This document shows positions 61,871-64,000 of a DNA stretch of 64,000 bases, piece by piece. This DNA is from Marinobacterium zhoushanense (GTDB lineage Bacteria > Pseudomonadota > Gammaproteobacteria > Pseudomonadales > Balneatricaceae). The notes below the pieces were generated by a model. It did no database searches and was not told the DNA's origin. It saw only the letters and a program-made list of their open reading frames with translations. Location: the NCBI RefSeq assembly GCF_014641945.1, contig NZ_BMIJ01000002.1, forward strand, positions 1-64,000, read 5' to 3'. Position numbers and translations under genes: made by a program. Position 1 is the first letter of the stretch; the number at the start of each line of letters is the position of its first letter.

Positions 61871-62821
61871 CTAGAGATCCAGTACCAATCGTTTACCTGC
61901 CGCGCGCGATACACAGGGCATGATGCAGTTGCCCTCGGCGCGCTCGTCGGCGGTAAGGAATTGATCGCGGTGGTCAGGTTCGCCCGCCACTACTCGCGTT
62001 TTGCATTGTCCGCAAACGCCCCCACGACAGAGGCTGGGTACTGCAATGCCGGCATCCTCCAACGCTTCCAGTAGCGAGGTATCGCCATCAACAGCGAGCG
62101 TCCGCCCGCTGCTGTTAAGCTCCACCTCAAACGGGTATCCTGGCTGCGGCGCGGCAAAGGCTTCGAAATGGATATGGCTGGTGGGCCAGCCCAGTGCCTG
62201 TGCCACCTCCTGTACACCGGCGATCAGGGTTTGAGGACCGCAGATATAGATGTGGGTGCCACGCGGCTGATCTCCGAGCAGTTCGCCCAGATCGCAACGG
62301 ATGCCCTCATCGGCGTCGTACAGATAGCAGCGCTCGCCCAGCTCACTGGCCAACTGCTGCCGATAGGCGCCGGTCTGCTTGCTGCGGAACAGGTAGTGCA
62401 GCTCGAAGCCGGCACCCACACGCTGCAGCGCTGGGAGATAGGACATAAACGGCGTAATGCCGACACCTCCGGCAATGAGTAGATGCTTACGCGCCCCCCA
62501 GTTGGGCGCGAACAGGTTGGCTGGTGGCGTGATGGCCAGCTCGTCGCCAACCTTGACCTGCTCATGCATAAAGCGCGAACCACCGCGGGAGTGCTCCTGC
62601 AGTCGCACCGCAATGCGATAGCAAGCGGCATCGCGCGGCTCGCTCAGCAGTGAATAGGCGTTGCGATGCGAACGTGGCTGGTCCGGCATCTCCACGATCA
62701 CATGACTGCCGGGGGAAAACGGCATCAGCTCCCCATCTACCGGCACGAGCTGAAATTCCCGGATCAGCGGCGCCACCTGCTCGATAGCGTCGACCCGGAC
62801 ACGAATCTTGTCGATAGTCAT
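61871..62821 (-). CDS. Dimethylamine monooxygenase reductase subunit (PDR/VanB type)
   Basis: A 316-residue FAD/NAD(P)H reductase with C-terminal plant-type [2Fe-2S] domain, the order found in phthalate dioxygenase reductase. It shows HRNAYSLLSEP (flavin), LIAGGVGITPFMSYLPAL (nucleotide) and CRGGVCGQCKTRVVAG with the last Cys in NCIMPCVSRA. It supplies electrons to the DUF3445 oxygenase. Its ATG shares one base with the dmmA stop codon. Confidence 0.9.
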   Translation of the reverse strand: MTIDKIRVRVDAIEQVAPLIREFQLVPVDGELMPFSPGSHVIVEMPDQPRSHRNAYSLLSEPRDAACYRIAVRLQEHSRGGSRFMHEQVKVGDELAITPPANLFAPNWGARKHLLIAGGVGITPFMSYLPALQRVGAGFELHYLFRSKQTGAYRQQLASELGERCYLYDADEGIRCDLGELLGDQPRGTHIYICGPQTLIAGVQEVAQALGWPTSHIHFEAFAAPQPGYPFEVELNSSGRTLAVDGDTSLLEALEDAGIAVPSLCRGGVCGQCKTRVVAGEPDHRDQFLTADERAEGNCIMPCVSRAAGKRLVLDL

Positions 62822-63378
62822 CAGCTCAGCGCCTCCGGTTCGGGGATTTCAGCAGGATCTTCCGCATTGATCTGTACGCCGACGTACGCGGCGTGCAGTT
62901 TGGAGTAGTGATCACGCACCAGCAGCAGCCGGCCACAGCCGGAGCATGTCTGCGGCGAATGGCTCACCTCCTCTGTTATGGCGTAGCAATGGGTACAGAA
63001 CAGCCGACGGGCGTTACCGACCGGTTCACACATCTGAATCTGCTCGTCGGCAAACCCGACGCTACGCGCCAGATTGCGCAGGTCCCACATAAATGCCTCG
63101 GGACCGGACAGATAGATAGCGGTAGCCAAAGGGGCGTCGCAAAGCGCCGCACCGACCTGTTCAGCCAGCAGCGAATGCCCCTTTTCGTCAACGGCGCCCC
63201 TGGCATCCGTTGCAGAAAAGACCAGCAACTGACGTTGCGTCTGCGGTATCGCATCGATCAGCGTTTGCAGTGCCGACTGCCCTTCGGCAGTGCAGATAAA
63301 CAGATGCAACTTCGCGTTAATTTGGACAGTCACCGGGCCGTAACTCGGACGACTTTTGATAAGCGGCTCGATCGTCAT
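62821..63378 (-). CDS. dmmA: Dimethylamine monooxygenase subunit DmmA
   Basis: A 185-residue protein. The N-terminal ~120 residues look like an NAD-domain-type alpha/beta fold (IYLSGPEAFMWDLRNLARSV). The C-terminal part has a rubredoxin/zinc-like CTHCYAITEEVSHSPQTCSG (two CxxC) followed by LLVRDHYSKLHAAYVGV, typical of the DmmA family. ATG 63378 has GAGGT upstream. The frame runs to 63441. It is the first gene of a four-gene operon. Confidence 0.85.
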   Translation of the reverse strand: MTIEPLIKSRPSYGPVTVQINAKLHLFICTAEGQSALQTLIDAIPQTQRQLLVFSATDARGAVDEKGHSLLAEQVGAALCDAPLATAIYLSGPEAFMWDLRNLARSVGFADEQIQMCEPVGNARRLFCTHCYAITEEVSHSPQTCSGCGRLLLVRDHYSKLHAAYVGVQINAEDPAEIPEPEALS

Positions 63379-63441
63379 AACCTCACCTATGATCCTCGTG
63401 AATGTAGTAAATCCGGAACTCCAGACGTTGATCACCTTCAC

Positions 63442-63839
63442 CCGGAAGACGCCAGCCCACGACTTTACTTAAAGGATACTTAATTTCCTACAAGGAAAAG
63501 CAACTTCCACACCAAAAACCGCAACCGACTGATCTTAAAGGCATTAATAAAAATAGGGGTTTGATTGATTGCTGATGAGCTAACCAAAAGTGTGCACCCA
63601 TGGCCTATTAAGCCTCGTGTTGATGCACGCTCAGTCAAACGCCCTTAAGGGATGCCCCAAAGCAGGACAAGCGCACCGGTCACAGACACATTTCACTGTG
63701 GAGAAAAACCCTACACTTACGCGCGCTCGACGAAGCTGAAAAGCGTAGTCAAAAAAACACATTAGCTATAAAAAGTTTCTTTACAGGAATTACCGAGATA
63801 CACTGTTTGACAGAACTTGTTCCGTAATCGGGTAGCTGC
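63442..63839. promoter_or_regulatory. Divergent region, dmm operon / XRE regulator
   Basis: This 398-base gene-free region includes a sigma-54-like element for dmmA (63499-63514). The rest contains scattered TGCAC words but no complete NtrC site, and no open frame I can support. Confidence 0.4.
63499..63514 (-). promoter_or_regulatory. Sigma-54-like promoter of the dmm operon
   Basis: On the minus strand the element reads TGGTGTG-GAAG-TTGCT. The -12 half is perfect and the -24 half keeps GG but departs from GGCAC. Spacing is correct. It is weaker than the other sigma-54 elements in the window. Confidence 0.45.
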
Positions 63840-64000
63840 ATGACCACATCTCGACATATAGACGCTCTGGAGAAGGGCGAAATCAGTTTCAGTCGCGAGA
63901 GTCGCGACCCGAGAATGAAGCTTGAGCAGTACATCGCCATGCAGGTCAAAGCGAAACGTACCCAACAGGGGCTGAAGATAACCGACGTGGCCCGCATCGC
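63840..64000 (+). CDS. XRE-family regulator, N-terminal part (gene runs off the window)
   Basis: The frame is open from ATG 63840 to the last base. The readable 53 residues include MKLEQYIAMQVKAKRTQQGL followed by KITDVARIA, the beginning of a Cro/C1-type helix-turn-helix. An N-terminal extension of about 25 residues precedes it, as in XRE-cupin regulators of amine catabolism. Whether a cupin follows cannot be seen. It is divergent from the dmm operon and may regulate it. Confidence 0.65.
   Translation, partial: MTTSRHIDALEKGEISFSRESRDPRMKLEQYIAMQVKAKRTQQGLKITDVARI

Noticed and set aside
1-64000. tRNA or rRNA genes, CRISPR arrays, insertion sequences, prophage or attachment sites
   Set aside because: Nothing in either strand showed their characteristic structure or proteins, although short tRNA genes were not searched computationally.

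Overview
The window is chromosomal DNA of a Gram-negative, aerobic gammaproteobacterium. Gene content (ETF beside ETF:quinone oxidoreductase, DcaP-type porin, TRAP transporter, TMA/TMAO metabolism) suggests a marine Oceanospirillales-like organism. This is inferred from gene content and the resemblance of the proteins to known families, not from a search. Coding DNA is moderately GC-rich and most intergenic control regions are AT-rich. I saw no rRNA, tRNA, CRISPR array, IS element or phage gene.

Region 1 (1-8154): the end of an electron-transfer flavoprotein locus (etfA, ETF-QO), an AraC-type regulator, an outer-membrane DcaP-like porin, and a class I cytochrome P450 system (P450, [2Fe-2S] ferredoxin, ferredoxin reductase). 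The latter looks like an uptake-plus-hydroxylation module for an unknown small molecule.

Region 2 (8170-16099): mixed housekeeping and transport genes (DUF1840, LysE exporter with AraC regulator, a 59-residue PLDc_N-type membrane protein, a PEBP/YbhB protein, a CPA1 antiporter with a cyclic-nucleotide-binding tail). It ends with a two-gene unit: a chemoreceptor with no ligand-binding domain, and a membrane-anchored NIT-like (nitrate/nitrite sensing) protein. Upstream of this pair are an NtrC-like site, a very good sigma-54 promoter, and a leader RNA. In the leader, a small hairpin with an A1/G4 hexaloop overlaps an intrinsic terminator, the layout expected of ANTAR-type antitermination.

Region 3 (16587-33089): a TetR and an AraC regulator, a TRAP transporter (dctPQM), and a 13-gene minus-strand operon for aromatic degradation. 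The operon holds a class III Rieske ring-hydroxylating dioxygenase (alpha, beta, Rieske ferredoxin, reductase), a dihydrodiol dehydrogenase, a LigA/LigB-type extradiol dioxygenase, a hydrolase, a hydratase, an aldolase and an acylating acetaldehyde dehydrogenase, plus a feruloyl-CoA-synthase-like ligase and a nitronate-monooxygenase-like flavoprotein. The TRAP promoter and the operon's upstream region share a near-identical palindromic element.

Region 4 (33514-64000): an almost complete methylated-amine pathway. Tmm oxidises trimethylamine to TMAO. Tdm (DUF1989-GcvT) demethylates TMAO. The DmmA/DUF3445/reductase system oxidises dimethylamine. The N-methylglutamate pathway (gmaS, mgsABC-like, mgdABCD-like) oxidises methylamine. 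FolD and PurU process the tetrahydrofolate-bound carbon, and two Amt-family transporters are present. EutBC, an extra GcvT-family protein, a soluble NarX-like kinase/NarL-like regulator/tandem-PAS module and a SugE/Gdx-type SMR transporter are interleaved. At least four operons here have recognisable sigma-54 promoters. The divergent purU/gcvT pair shares two NtrC-like sites exactly two helical turns apart, which suggests the locus is used to obtain nitrogen. The window ends inside the start of an XRE-type regulator gene.
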